In this document: positions 8,720 through 20,757 of the stretch, piece by piece | Numbering within the stretch: position 1 is the first letter of the stretch | Layout: every line of letters begins with the position of its first letter | Assembly (NCBI GenBank): GCA_964019155.1 | Contig: OZ025242.1 | Span: 22,566,843-22,630,842 of the forward strand | Source: Osedax fenrisi | Taxonomy: Eukaryota; Annelida; Polychaeta; Sabellida; Siboglinidae | Reading direction: 5' to 3' | DNA length: 64,000 nt | The notes under the pieces: generated by a model | The model's database searches: none | What the model was told of the DNA's origin: nothing | Seen by the model: only the letters and a program-made list of their open reading frames with translations | Program-made: the position numbers and the translations under genes

Positions 8720-11659
8720 AGAGAGAGGTTGAGAGGTCAGTTAGTTGGGAATAGAAGGGAGGTTATGGTAATGGTGAAAGGACAGCGAATACAGTGTCTT
8801 GTAGATAGTGGGAGTCAGGTATCGATCTTACCATTAAGTTTTTTTAATAAATTGAAAGATACACGGTTTAATGGAAAACTACCATGGTTAACTATTAAGG
8901 CCGCTAATGAGGGATTAATACCGTATCTAGGGTATTTTGAAACTAATGTAATGATAGAGGGCCGTACGATAGAGGAAGTAGGATTTTTATTAGTGGACAA
9001 TGAACAGTTGAGAATAATTGGAATGAATATAATTGGGAAACTACAGAATGATAGGATAAGTGATAGATTAGGGGAAGTAATGGTAAAAAATGAGGAGATA
9101 AGTAATAGGATACTTATAGAAAATGGAGTAATGGTAATAAAGAGTGAGGATTATAGGTTAGATGGATTAGTAGGAATAAGTTATGTAGTAATCAAAGGGA
9201 AATTAAGAGCAGTATTAAAAAGTAGGGAGAAAGCTTTCGCAAAGAAAGGGGAAAATTTATCAGAATCGAGGGCAGGGTTACATCATATTAGAACGATAGA
9301 CAATGTACCTGTGAATTCGGGGTATAGGAGAATACCTCCGGCACAACTTCAACAAGTTAAGGATCATTTAGAGAGTTTATTGAGAGAGGGTATTATTGAA
9401 CCGTCTGAAAGTAACTACTGTAGTCCTATGGTGATTGTAAAAAAAAAATCAGGAGACATTCGTTTATGTATAGATTATAGAAAGTTAAATTGTAAAACTA
9501 TAAGAGATACTTATCCTTTACGAAGGGTAGATGACCTATTGGATATCGTTGCGGGTAAAAAGTATTATACTTCATTAGACCTTAAATCTGCGTACAATCA
9601 GATTCCAGTTGTTAGGGAGGATCAGCATAAAACTGCATTTATTTCGCCCTTGGGTCTATATCAATTTGTCAGAATTCCATTTGGGTTAATCAATGCACCG
9701 GCAACGTTTCAGAGAATCATGATTAACCTGTTTAGAGATAATACATTTGAGAACGTAGTTTGCTATTTAGACGATATTGTAATATTTTCGGATAATGTTG
9801 ACCAGCATGTAGAGACAATAGATAGGGTGTTAAGTAAACTAGAAGAGGTAGGGCTGAAGTTAAACGTGGACAAATGTAAGTTTTTTAAGAGTAAAATATT
9901 ATTCTTAGGTCATAAGGTGTCAGAAAGGGGATTGGAGGCAGATGATGAAAAACTAAAGGCAGTAAGGGATTGGCCTACACCTAAGTCACTAAGGGAAGTA
10001 AGGACACTATTAGGATTTTGCTCTTATTATCGTAAATTTGTAAAGGGATTTTCGGGAATAGTGGCTCCATTAAATAAGTTAATAGTAGAGGTGAATGAGA
10101 AGGAGGGTAAGCCAGTTTCGAGGAGAAGGAGTAAGGGCGTAAACGTAGAGTGGAACACAGAATGTGACCAGGCATTTACTAAACTAAAGACAGCATTATG
10201 CTCGTCACCTATATTAGTGGTACCGAATTGGGATGAGAAGTTTATCGTAGAAACTGATGCATCTGCGAGTGGGTTGGGGGCTGTATTAAGTCAGATAGTG
10301 GGTAAATATGAGAAAAGAGTAGTAGCGTACGCTAGTAGATCGTTACGCCGAGGAGAACAGAATAAGTCGAATTATTCTTCTAAAAAATTAGAATTTTTAG
10401 CAGTGGTATGGGCGATTACTGAGAAGTTTAGTTACTATTTAAGGGGTAGTAGTTGTGTTGTAATTACTGATAACTCAGCCGTATCATATATTAGTCATAA
10501 AAAAGAATTGACGTCATTAGAACAAAGATGGATGGCTAGATTAGCTGATTATGATATTACCTATAAGTATAGACCTGGAAAAGAAAATGTGGTAGCCGAT
10601 GCATTATCAAGAGTAAGAAATATAGGAAATGGAGATACAGAGATCAAGGAGTATGATGATGATGAGGTAGAGTTAGGGTTAGTGGAAACGGTACCCATGA
10701 TGGAGAGAGATAAATTAAGAATCGAGCAGAATAATGACAGTGTTATTCGCAAAGCACTATTAATTGCAAGTAAGAATGGATACGTGGGTAGATTAGTAGT
10801 TAGAGATGGAGTTCTGTATGAGAAAAGGGAAGGATATGATGACATGTTAATGGTACCAAGTAGTCTAGTAGGAGAGGTGTTAAGAGGAGCTCATGAGGAT
10901 AATGGTCACCAGGGTATAGAAAGGACAACTCAAAAAATAAATGAAATGTATACGTGGATAGGCAAATATAGGGACATTAGGTCATACATTAGGAGGTGTG
11001 AGACGTGTAGTAAAGCTAAAGAATTATGCAAGAAGCCTAAGATAAGAATGGGGAGTTTGTCAGCAAAAAAACATTTGGCTATATTATTTATAGATTTTAT
11101 GACCGTTGATAAAGCTAGTGATGGCAGAGAAAGCATACTCGTTATGTCAGATGCATATACCAAATACACGAAAGCAATACCTACCAGAGATCAAACGGCG
11201 TTAACGGTGGCAAAAGTAATAATGAATGAATGGATTTTTAATTTTGGAGTACCCGATAGAATCCATTCGGATCAAGGCAGAAACTTTATGTCTTCATTAA
11301 TAAAGGAGTTATGCGGACTATTCGGAATAGAACAGAATAATACAACACCGTATCACCCAATGGGAAATGGGCAGGTAGAGAGGATGAATCGTACGATTCA
11401 AAATTTACTAAGGACATTAAGTGTGAATGAGAAAAAAAAATGGCTTTCACACTTGAATAAATTGACATACGTATATAATCGTACCCCGCATGCAGGTTAC
11501 TCGCCATTTTATTTGATGTTTATGAGGAAAGAAAAGTTGTTAGTCGATCGGAAATTAGGAGGGATAACGGAATATGAGGGCAGTGATTGGGTAGAGGATA
11601 CGCGGTGTAAGATGAAAGAGGTAGAACGAATAGTTAGGGAGAGTAGTAATATGGAATAA
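8663..11659 (+). CDS. Pol polyprotein: protease, RT, RNase H, integrase
   Basis: This frame has no early ATG and is expected to be read by -1 frameshifting from gag. Counting from 8729, the aspartic protease motif V-D-S-G is at residue about 27, reverse transcriptase Y-L-D-D at about 346, and RNase H T-D-A-S at about 508. The integrase HHCC zinc domain (H-E-D-N-G-H ... C-E-T-C) spans about 720-757. The integrase catalytic residues are D789, D848 and E884, with the expected D-x35-E spacing. A TAA at 11657-11659 ends the frame before the integrase C-terminal domain, although the same frame is open again directly after it. Apart from this, no break was seen. Confidence 0.93.
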   Translation, partial: FKLECSALSGSSRAIRDTRRERLRGQLVGNRREVMVMVKGQRIQCLVDSGSQVSILPLSFFNKLKDTRFNGKLPWLTIKAANEGLIPYLGYFETNVMIEGRTIEEVGFLLVDNEQLRIIGMNIIGKLQNDRISDRLGEVMVKNEEISNRILIENGVMVIKSEDYRLDGLVGISYVVIKGKLRAVLKSREKAFAKKGENLSESRAGLHHIRTIDNVPVNSGYRRIPPAQLQQVKDHLESLLREGIIEPSESNYCSPMVIVKKKSGDIRLCIDYRKLNCKTIRDTYPLRRVDDLLDIVAGKKYYTSLDLKSAYNQIPVVREDQHKTAFISPLGLYQFVRIPFGLINAPATFQRIMINLFRDNTFENVVCYLDDIVIFSDNVDQHVETIDRVLSKLEEVGLKLNVDKCKFFKSKILFLGHKVSERGLEADDEKLKAVRDWPTPKSLREVRTLLGFCSYYRKFVKGFSGIVAPLNKLIVEVNEKEGKPVSRRRSKGVNVEWNTECDQAFTKLKTALCSSPILVVPNWDEKFIVETDASASGLGAVLSQIVGKYEKRVVAYASRSLRRGEQNKSNYSSKKLEFLAVVWAITEKFSYYLRGSSCVVITDNSAVSYISHKKELTSLEQRWMARLADYDITYKYRPGKENVVADALSRVRNIGNGDTEIKEYDDDEVELGLVETVPMMERDKLRIEQNNDSVIRKALLIASKNGYVGRLVVRDGVLYEKREGYDDMLMVPSSLVGEVLRGAHEDNGHQGIERTTQKINEMYTWIGKYRDIRSYIRRCETCSKAKELCKKPKIRMGSLSAKKHLAILFIDFMTVDKASDGRESILVMSDAYTKYTKAIPTRDQTALTVAKVIMNEWIFNFGVPDRIHSDQGRNFMSSLIKELCGLFGIEQNNTTPYHPMGNGQVERMNRTIQNLLRTLSVNEKKKWLSHLNKLTYVYNRTPHAGYSPFYLMFMRKEKLLVDRKLGGITEYEGSDWVEDTRCKMKEVERIVRESSNME

Positions 11660-11869
11660 ATTGTAGATATGAAATATGATACATTAGAGATAGGAGATAT
11701 AGTTAGAGTAAAGAATAGAGTTTTAGGAAGAAGGAAGTTACAGAATAGTTGGGGTGATAAGAAGTGGACAGTGATAGAAAAGCTTGGCGATAATGCGGTT
11801 TATCGCATTAAGAATAATGAGTGTATTAAGTGTGAGAATTTAATGAATCTGAAGAGAGTGAATGAATAA
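11660..11869 (+). pseudogene. Integrase C-terminal domain cut off by an in-frame stop
   Basis: The pol frame continues for about 70 codons after the TAA at 11657-11659. Its content, an I-G-D-I-V-R-V-K start, a W-G-D-K-K-W-T-V-I stretch and V-Y-R-I-K, matches the SH3-like integrase tail of Ty3/gypsy elements (the W-G-P-F-x-V-I type). The simplest reading is a nonsense mutation separating it from pol. An ATG at 11669 would allow separate translation, but nothing shows that this happens. Confidence 0.8.
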
Positions 11870-11903
11870 TTGTGGTGTGGAGGAATTTTTTAGTAGGGGT
11901 GAA

Positions 11904-12460
11904 TGTAGTATGGTATACTAGTGGTAATTATGATAGAATGTAGTATGGTATACTAGTGGTAATTATGATAGAATGTATGTGTGTATATATGTGGGGATGA
12001 GAAATGTGAACATTATTATGTAATATAGAAATGGATGTTTTTGGTAATGTACAATTATAATTATAACTGTTGATTGGAATTAGATTTGATTTTATATTTG
12101 TAAAGAAGGGGGCGTGGCGTCTGATAGATTAACTGTTTTTATATATTATATGTTGTTATTCGAATGCCTGGATGACAGGATATTTATAAATTGCTACAGT
12201 GAATGCTTATACTCGATGCAACACAGTCGTATAAAATCATTTACATTATCTACTACGAATTATTGTTTTAACATTATTAACGTTAACATTATATATTATA
12301 TTATATATATTAATATCTGTTGATACTAAAAGGTAACGTAATGACTTGTAAATATAATTCAATATTAATATGTATAATACCCATGTTTATAGTACGGGGT
12401 TCTTGTTCTCTTCGTAATAAAACGTATAACCTGATTGTGAACTATCTTTGCGGAAACGCG

Positions 12461-12466
<6 letters not shown>
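11904..12466 (+). repeat. 3' LTR of the Ty3/gypsy element
   Basis: 563 bp, same length as the 5' LTR. About three substitutions were seen between them. A purine-rich GTAGGGGTGAA directly precedes it and is the probable polypurine tract. It ends ACAACA and is followed by (TA)n continuous with the host microsatellite. Confidence 0.95.
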
Positions 12467-12509
<43 letters not shown>

Positions 12510-13004
12510 CTGTTTATATATATGTGTGTCTATTTGTATTTATGTATATATATATATATATAAACCAATAATTGTAATAACTAATAATATAATATTTGTG
12601 ATGTATATTATATAATAGTTAATAACTATGTTATTATATCAAATTATTAATTACACTCTTGAATATGCCTAATGTGTCATTTATTTTTATAAATGATATT
12701 CATGAGCAATAAGGGTATTGAATATGTCAATGAATAGCAATATAATCTGGAAATAACATTTCTATATTTAGATTTAAGGACATTCCAACATTATTCAATT
12801 ATAATAGTGATAGATTAGATGTGTTCTATTTGATCATTATTATTACATTTACACATAAATAGAGTTATGTATGTTTCGAGATATGTTTTTGCTTTGAAAA
12901 ATTATTTTATACCGATACTATATACTTCAATTTTGTTATCTAATTAATTTGTACAATTTTATACTAGATTATTCAACAAAAAAATAACAACTAAATCAAA
13001 TATA

Positions 13005-13050
<46 letters not shown>

Positions 13051-13850
13051 TATATATATATATACATTTACTAGTATACATTAATAAAGAAAACATTTAT
13101 ATATACATATTTTATATTGTTAATTTAAATTAGTTGAATTATTAGTTAACCAATTAGTTGAATTATTATACGATTTCTGTGTGTATTCATTTGTACTTTT
13201 ATATGATAGTTAATGAATAGTTAATGAATATTTCAAAGTTACCTGTTTATATAAATTATTATAGATTTACATCTATTGTGTAATGCTAATAAGGGAAAGT
13301 ACCCATACTTCGCTGAGTTTTTGTTAGGGGTAGCATAAGTCAAATAAATATGAACATATTGAATAATTGTAATGTGTTAACATACTAATATACACAGCAT
13401 TTATATTTACAATATAACTATAGTTTTAGAAGATATATCTTCTTTTATAAATATAATAAAATGTGATATTAAAATATTTTAAGAGTAAAATAAGAAAATT
13501 GTATTATTAAAAGAGGCATCTATTGATGAATTCTCAAACTCCGCGCTTTTTCCAATAACGTCCGATATTTTCCGACAAATTGTAAAATTATGTTATTCAA
13601 TATTAATAAATAATTGTATTCTTTAATTATTTTTTAATTAGCTTTCTCCCTTAAACGGATTAAATAAAATTGAGGAAATTAATTAATTCGATCACCCTAT
13701 ACAATAAACAATAGTGAAAAATGTATTGATCATTGATTTATTAAAATTAAATATTTCTTAATATGTTTTGATATATCAAAGTATACTCTATATTTTAAAT
13801 TTTAAATTTGTTCTGTAGGACCAATAGATTTTTAGATATTCCAACCCGCG
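12467..13850. other. AT-rich unique segment of the duplication
   Basis: Colinear with about 49940-51230. It holds (AT)n runs (about 12467-12505, 13006-13070), a divergent copy of the repeat at 6060-6260 (about 12650-12870), and a GC-richer island (13505-13580) without a recognisable frame. No gene is seen. Confidence 0.5.
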
Positions 13851-13879
13851 TTTAGGTTCTCCGCGAATTATGGATACTT

Positions 13880-14080
13880 TCCACTAATTGCATTTTAATA
13901 TTCTTGATTCCGAACAGAGTGGTTTCAGAAAATTTGACAGTACATAAACTATATAAATGTATCTTACTGGTGATATGTTAGTGCCTTAAATCATAATAAC
14001 AATATACAATTGTTACTTCTCGATCTGTCTTTGGTTGTTGATACCATCAAGTATGATTTACTTTCAGATCGCTTAACATT
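13880..14080 (+). pseudogene. LINE reverse transcriptase palm relic
   Basis: A frame around 14000-14070 encodes Q-L-L-L-L-D-L-S followed by V-V-D-T-I, matching motif A of CR1/Jockey-type reverse transcriptases (LLLLDLSAAFDTI). In another frame upstream (about 13912-13950) is E-Q-S-G-F-R-K-F-D-S-T, matching the preceding QSGFR..HST block. Frames are broken and no other domains remain. Copy 2 has the same relic at 51260-51475. Confidence 0.65.
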
Positions 14081-14142
14081 ACAACATTACAAATATATAT
14101 ATATTGAATATTTTTATAAAATATAAGTTAGTTATCTGTATC

Positions 14143-14183
<41 letters not shown>

Positions 14184-14366
14184 GTATGAGTGTGGTAATA
14201 TAGTATGTATGAATACTAATCAAATAATAATACATTGATATAATAACATAAGAGAATGAGAATTATAACATATTTGAATATAGAAGTTAATTAATATTAA
14301 ATACTGTATATTTTTTAAATTTCTATTGAAATTTAAACCATATATATATATATATATATATATATA

Positions 14367-14575
14367 CAGGTAGTACATCGTACGAGCCTACTAAGTACGC
14401 GGGTGCAAGCCTCGTCCGAACTATTAAAATAGTTATTAAAACAATATTTAAAAATGATTATTAACATGAGAGCGGCTTTAAAGGGATATTAGAGTCTTTA
14501 GGTTATAAGTATAACTTCATCTAAGTTCCTGGATGGGATGGAAGGACTCCACTAAAATAAAACAATTTATAAAAT
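14367..14575 (+). repeat. SINE-B, same family as SINE-A and SINE-C
   Basis: Begins with a box B-like GCGGGTGCAAGCCTCGTCC, then the family body including ACTTCATCTAAGTTCCTGG and GGAAGGACTCCAC, and an A-rich tail. The 5' part of the tRNA-like head is missing. The copy 2 counterpart (51795-51957) is shorter. Between the RT relic and this SINE (14081-14366) only AT-rich sequence is seen. Confidence 0.7.
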
Positions 14576-15056
14576 GTTTTTTAAATATAAATAAATATGA
14601 TTACCATATGGTACATATATATGTACAAGTTTATATATATATCAGAATAATATGTAGGAATATGCTATATGATGAAAGTATGTTAAACAGTGTAACAATG
14701 TGTGTAAATACGATGTTATCATTGTTCACATAATAAGTAATTTGTTTACATATCATTGGTATCATCCGTTTGTATACGCAAAATCAGCGGAGTTGTAGCC
14801 ATTGGGTTTTACCGAAAGTTATGGTGAAATGTAAACTATCGACGATAGTTTACCGTATATGGTATAAACGTATTAGAATAATCGATTATATCTGTGATTG
14901 ATAGACAGATTCACATATGACACGCCCATGGGCGTGTACAATGAAATCTACATTAAATAGTCTATATAAGGCGATGTAACTGCATACTTAATACATTATT
15001 AAAGTTGTGTTTAATGCGTGTTCAATAAAATGAATATATTATTTACCAGTATTGTT

Positions 15057-17539
15057 CAGGGCCGGCTTAAGGGGGGGGCAAATCGGGCAATTGCCCGGGG
15101 CCCCAAATTTTGGGGGGCCCATGAATTATTTGAGAAATTTTTTTTTTACTATTTATATGAAAAAAAAAATTTCTTAACTATTTTTCTTATATATTATTAA
15201 TTCTAATTAAAAATATAAAAATAATATAATAAATTAATTAAATATAAGTCATTTAGGCCGATTTGAAGAGTGAATTTTACAAAAATTGACACGAAGATAT
15301 AGTGGAAACAGCTACATGAAGATTTTAGAGCACATGCTAATAGTTATAACATAGATCTTCTCACACATCTCTGATTGTTAGATACAATAGTATGAAACGG
15401 ATTGATAAATAATTGTTTGATAAACTAGAACGTGATAAATGATAAACGTATTAAAGGATTATTAACCATAGTTAAATCTTAACAATTTATAATTCTATAA
15501 TTAGTTTACAAAACAAAAAGTATACTTTTTTTTATTAAAATTAAATATGATGTATATATTAAGATATATTTTAACTATGATTTCTGAGATTTGTAAATGA
15601 TTATATTGATTATAAATTACGAAAAAACGATATGCTATATAGATTTATAATTGTTATAGTAATTAAAAAAATAGATATTTTCAAAATAATTAATTTTCTC
15701 TATCTTATGCTCGTATTAATAAAATGTGTATATTCTCATAGTGTATATATTATTATAGTTGTATTAGTACACATAATATATATATATATATATATAATAG
15801 TTTTAATTTAAATAGGATTATTATGCTTTAGGTTATTCTTATAGTATTTTTAATAATGTCTATTGATGAAAGGGAATTATGTACATAAAATGATTATCTT
15901 TTTCAACATACTATTATTACAGAAAGATATTATATTTATTGAAACAGATATTATTTATAAATATATATATATATAACTTAAATATAATACTAAAGGCATT
16001 TTTGCAATTATCCACCTATTACTTACAAATGCATGTTAGATTGACATCACCATCATCTATCTATTTACAAATAAATACACACAATGGCGATATTCATATT
16101 GGAGAATAGGCGATAAGTTATCACTGATAACTTATCAGTGATACATTATCACTGATAACTACATAATTGAAGAAATACAAAATTCAAAATATTATATTAT
16201 ATTTCAGTGTATTCAATTCCAGATATATCACATGTAGACTACATGATGTAGGTAGGTAACAATTATCATTATTTATATCAAGTTAGGTACTATTATTATA
16301 TAAGTATTTATTGATTTACGATTGTACGTTGAGATTCATGATCAGTGATAATTTATCACATCGGTCAATATTTAGCTACCGATCTATTAGCATTTTTTAA
16401 ATAATAATATAATTATAATAGATTATAGAGCTCAAAGTTATGAAAATGCCAGCAATATCTCTGGAAGATTCAACGACATAAAATATATTATAATATACCA
16501 TAGCCCATTAATGGACTATGGTCAATATGGATCCACATATCTACACAGTGTATCCCTTAAATCTGGTTGGGCAAAATACCGTTAAATCTTCGACAAGTGT
16601 AGCAATATTCTTTGACTTCATCCCAAATCAATATAATTTATTTAGCCAAACTATATAAAGAATATATTAACATCTAGATTAAAGAAGAATATAATATTTT
16701 TTATTAAAAGTATTATCGAATATAAAATGGTGATCGTAAGCAGATTATGTTAGTGCACTCTCTTGTGGACTTCTTATAATTACATAATTTATATCTGATA
16801 TTATATATGTTAAAATATAACGTAAATTACATTACTAGAGTCAACGTATTCATTCAATAAAATGCAAGAATTTGAGACTTCAATATCATGAAAACCGTTG
16901 AACTAATTACTTTGTAGAATAAAGTCGATCAGAAAAGTATTGCAATTAGATTACATTGAGATAAAGTGGTAATACAAATATTTATGCACTATATAAATCA
17001 GTGGTTCCCAACCTAGGTTATGAGTCATGACACATGAGTCATGACTCATGACCCATAATTGGGTCATTGAGTATTTTTTGTAGGTCATGAGCCAATTTCT
17101 AAAAAATAATAAAAATTCTTTTATATGCAAATTGGATTTATGGACGAGAAAAATTTAAGGTGGAAATATATATTTAAATATATATATATTAATGTTTATA
17201 TGATTATTTTATGATTAAAGTACAATAATAACAAAATAAAATTTGTCATTGGGTCATGCTATATTTTTTAATTAAGAATTATAAAAAAGGGTCACGGTGA
17301 AAAAAGGTTGCGAACCACTGCTCTAAATATATATGCGAGAAAAGAAATTATTATGAGGAGTTGATTAAAGTATACAAACAAATTACAAAATAATTAGTAT
17401 AATGATAACATATGATAAAATTGAAGAGTTATAAATATTAGTTTTTGCTAAAATGGGCCATTTAATATGTTATTCAATTAGTATGGGGCCCATACGTTTT
17501 TTTTTGCCCGGGGCCCATAGTATGCTTAAGCCGGCCCTG
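15057..17539. mobile_element. hAT-1, non-autonomous hAT transposon (2483 bp)
   Basis: Perfect 15-bp terminal inverted repeats CAGGGCCGGCTTAAG, flanked by the 8-bp duplication GTATTGTT (15049-15056, 17540-17547). Copy 2 contains a single GTATTGTT at 52437-52444, the empty site. Eight-base duplications and CAG...CTG termini define hAT elements. GC-rich subterminal stretches (GGGCAATTGCCCGGGGCCCC) occur at both ends. No transposase frame is present. The interior is AT-rich, with repeated TTATCACTGATAA palindromes at 16110-16160 and 16350, and it hosts a smaller hAT MITE. Confidence 0.93.
16999..17320. mobile_element. hAT-type MITE (322 bp) nested in hAT-1
   Basis: Termini CAGTGGTTCCCAACC and GGTTGCGAACCACTG form an inverted repeat of the common CAGTGGTT-type hAT end. 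Flanks ATATAAAT and CTCTAAAT match at 6 of 8 positions, a decayed target duplication. Near the left end is a tight cluster of GAGTCATGAC/GTCATGACTC palindromes. No coding capacity. Confidence 0.85.
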
Positions 17540-17789
17540 GTATTGTTGCTGTATTGATTATTTCAAGTAAGTAATAATAACTATAATTATATATTTATAT
17601 ATATATAATAATAACTGCCTGCAGGGGCGAAACTTTCATATTAACACAGGGGGGGATATAAAAATTAATTGGATCATATTGAATATATATTATCTAAATT
17701 TGTTATACCGGTCGTATGTAGTGACAATAATAATTGTATACAAAATATTATACGCTTAAAAAAAGTAAAGATTTTTAATAAACATAATT

Positions 17790-17826
<37 letters not shown>

Positions 17827-17835
17827 TATAAAATA

Positions 17836-20757
17836 TTATTTTCCATATTTTCTGCTTCTCCGTTCAAATGAATTTTCTATAAATGTTTCAATTATTTCAT
17901 CTATGTTCATATCTTCCAGAATATCTTGATGTACATTGCATACCATTAGTGCATTAAGTCTGCGTTGTCCCATTGTACTCCGTAGCCATGTCTTTATTCG
18001 CCTTAATCCACTAAATGATCGTTCAGCTTCACAAGAACTTGCAGGCGATATCATTAATAATCTTATGAGTTTCTCAATATTTGGAAATAACATTCTCATT
18101 TCTGAAGGCATAGTTTTAAAATGTTCTTTCATAGAAATAAAATTACGCTGGTTCGTGTTACTATAGCATTTCAATTCGGCATCTAGAACAGATATATTTA
18201 TTTCAGGAAATCTTTCAAGTACCAATAAGCTTGTTGAATTTTCATTCAGAATATGTTCCATGTTCTTATATAGGGCAATATCGGTAGAATTAAAATATTT
18301 ATCAAATGCTTCTATTGCATTATCGATTATTTTATAATAATCTCTTCTATAATATTCCTCAGATGATAATATTCCATTATTATTATATTGCCTTGACATT
18401 TTTCTTGGTAATCGTAGTTCATCTATATCGTTGTCATCAATAATTGAGTTTGCTCTATCGTAAATTCTTTTGAATGAATCTTCTGACCTATGGAAGATTT
18501 AAAATTTATAAATATTTTATATACTATAGATATTCAATTCAATTCAATTTAATTCAATTCAAATTTATTGCGAATAATAACTAACGAAACAGAACAAATT
18601 AGACGCAAAACGATCACAAAACGTAGGTTAAAAATATATAAATCAATGTATTAAATACATTCAACGAATAATAAAATGAATTATATGGACCGAGATAATG
18701 GTATATAAACTTATAAGTTATACGTATACGTATATATAATATATAAGTATAATTTATTCAAATTATTACATAATAAATGCATACTGTATATATAATACAA
18801 ATATTAGTAGACTAAATAAAAATAGATTTTATTTGTGATTTAAATTAGGCTAATGTTTTAGCATTGACGACATTTTGATCAAGGTTATTCCACGTACGAG
18901 CGATTCTATTCTTGAGAAGGTTTTTATTAATGTATAATCTAGATTTATCAATAGATAAACGTTTTGAATGGCCACGAGTAATGTTATTATTATTAATATG
19001 GATAATTGATGTTTTATCAATATCAATTAAACCATTACATAATTTATAAATCATTATTAAATATATAAATCATTATTCCATACCTTTGAGATTTTAAGTG
19101 GCCAACAACACACTTTGCACTAGACAACATTTATACAACTGTAATTGATTTTCTTTGTAATTGCTTATTAAATTTTTCCATAATATCAACGAAAGGATAT
19201 ACTGTACATATTCCTATATTAAAATATAGCTATTATAAATTATATAAGAAATATTTAAATTATATATTAACCTAAAATGAATAAGGGACTCTTCATATTT
19301 GCTAAAATTCCACCTGTTTTTGCAGAAATAGTACTTCCATCATTGGCATAAGTTGAAAGATTAGTAATTATATCAGTATAATTATTTAAAATTGTCAACA
19401 CTGCAGGGGCACGAGTTAAGAAACGAGTAGGACATAATGGTTTGATACTATACGAGGATTCCTTAAATTGTTGCTTAAAATATCCAGATTTATTATATAC
19501 TGTTCCTAAATCTTGAACGGTATTTAGTGAATTTCGAATATTAGTGGAATCTACAAATGCCTTCGATGCAATTAGATGTGAAACATGTGCTCCACAATGA
19601 ATATAAAGAGCCAATGGTTGTTCTTTTTTAATTTCTGCTTGACAACCTATAAGTATATTATAATATTATTAAATTTTATTTAATGTGATAATATATATAT
19701 ATTAGTTCAAACCCTTATGTATTCCAGACATGTTACCAGCTCCGTCATATGTTTGTGATCTTAAGTTAGCAATAGGTAAATTTAAACGCAACAGAGCATC
19801 TTTTACTATTTTTGCAATATTTTCACCTGTTGATTTATCATTAGCATAGAGACCAATGAAATCTTCCTTGACTTCAAATGTGTTTGTAACATATCGAATG
19901 CAAATTGACTCTTGCTCTATTAATGTAATATCTTGGGTTCCTATGAAATTTATTATATCATTAATGCATATATATATATATAGCTACATATATAATGTTA
20001 ACTAACCATCCACGATAATACCAAATTGGATTGACTCATTATTTATTTTATGACAAATTTTCTTTATAATTTTATCTGCCATTATCCCTAATATTTCATT
20101 TTGTATTAGTGGGCTTGTATAATTATGTTTATTTTCATTGAAAGATGATACAAGTGAATTATCTATTTTTGATAATAAGCATAATAATTTTAAATAATTT
20201 CCATCATCCTTTTCGTGTCCTCTTAAAGCAATTCCTTGTCCAGATATATATTTTAATGCAAGTATACTTGATTTAAGCACATGCCTTGCATTTAGTTGGT
20301 CAGATTTATATTGTGTTGATAAATGTTTATCTATTGTAAATTTTGTTGATATATTTATTACTGATTCTGCATTATTAATATGTACTGTTGATTTTTGATG
20401 CTCAGAAAACTTTTCTTTTGCTTTTTTCCAATTGTTAAAACCATTTGAATAAAACGCTTTTTCTTTACTACATCTATTTAACCCCTTTAAATCTGCTGTA
20501 TAGCAAATGTAGCAAAATACAGAACCCAAATTGGGTTTATAATGTAACCATGTAAATTCATTATACCACTGTTTTTGAAAATTTAATTTTCTAACATCAT
20601 TATTTTTTTTATTAGTTATAATTTGACACTTAATTTCAGTAACATTCGGCTGATATTTATCTTCAATAACGACTTCACCAAATTTGTCTTTTTCATTATT
20701 GGTATTATTCTCACTAATACTTTTCGCTGGGAATTCTCTTGTATTATTAAAACTCAA
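17836..20757 (-). pseudogene. hAT transposase (TTF zinc finger, DUF4371, dimerisation)
   Basis: Five exons join in phase: 20757-20007, 19940-19713, 19646-19272, 19213-19084 and 18487-17836, all with GT-AG borders. Exon 1 has a TTF-type zinc finger (W-L-H-Y, V-F-C-Y-I-C, G-F-N-N-W-K, H-x5-H spacing) and the start of the RNase H-like core (I-I-V-D-G). Exon 2 carries Y-D-G-A-G-N-M-S-G. Exon 3 has the C-P-T-R-F block. Exon 5 ends with the hAT dimerisation region (S-S-C-E-A-E-R-S-F-S). Exon 4 has an in-frame TAA near 19130, and no initiator ATG was found in exon 1. A minus-strand ATG at 22416 opens a short frame that could be a first exon, unproven. Probably recently inactivated. Confidence 0.85.
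18537..19078 (-). pseudogene. LINE 3' fragment inside a transposase intron
   Basis: Within the intron between exons 4 and 5 of the hAT-2 transposase. The minus-strand frame 19054-18845 matches the extreme C terminus of CR1/Jockey-type ORF2: a G-H-S-K-R-L ... S-R-L-Y-I-N-K segment, then R-T-W-N-N-L-D and V-V-N-A-K-T. The rest (18537-18844) is AT-rich 3' sequence with AATTC repeats near 18537-18560. It inserted in the same orientation as the host transposase. Confidence 0.7.

Larger units (their letters stand above)
7170..12466 (+). mobile_element. Ty3/gypsy LTR retrotransposon, nearly intact
   Basis: Two 563-bp LTRs (7170-7732, 11904-12466), each starting TG and ending CA, flank gag and pol in the order protease, reverse transcriptase, RNase H, integrase, the Ty3/gypsy order. 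No envelope-like frame is present. The element sits in an (AT)n run, so its short target duplication cannot be defined. Copy 2 has the empty site at about 49905-49940. The LTRs show about three differences by eye, so insertion was recent. One in-frame stop breaks the end of pol. Confidence 0.95.
14681..17565 (+). repeat. Putative solo LTR, interrupted by hAT-1
   Basis: Ignoring the hAT insertion, about 395 bp begin TGTTAAACAG and end TTATTTCA, flanked on both sides by AGTA (14677-14680, 17566-17569). Inside are a TATA box (TCTATATAAGG at about 14961-14971) and a polyadenylation-like AATAAAATG near 15024-15033. No internal coding region is attached, as expected after LTR-LTR recombination. It contains the perfect palindrome GTAAACTATCG/CGATAGTTTAC around 14831-14853. 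The intact version is 52067-52462. Confidence 0.55.

Noticed and set aside
8815..11507. Minus-strand ORFs of 60-95 codons inside the gypsy element
   Set aside because: They are antisense shadows of pol, without motifs.
7170..12466. Endogenous retrovirus with envelope
   Set aside because: Only about 30 bp separate the end of the integrase tail frame from the 3' LTR, so there is no room for an envelope gene.
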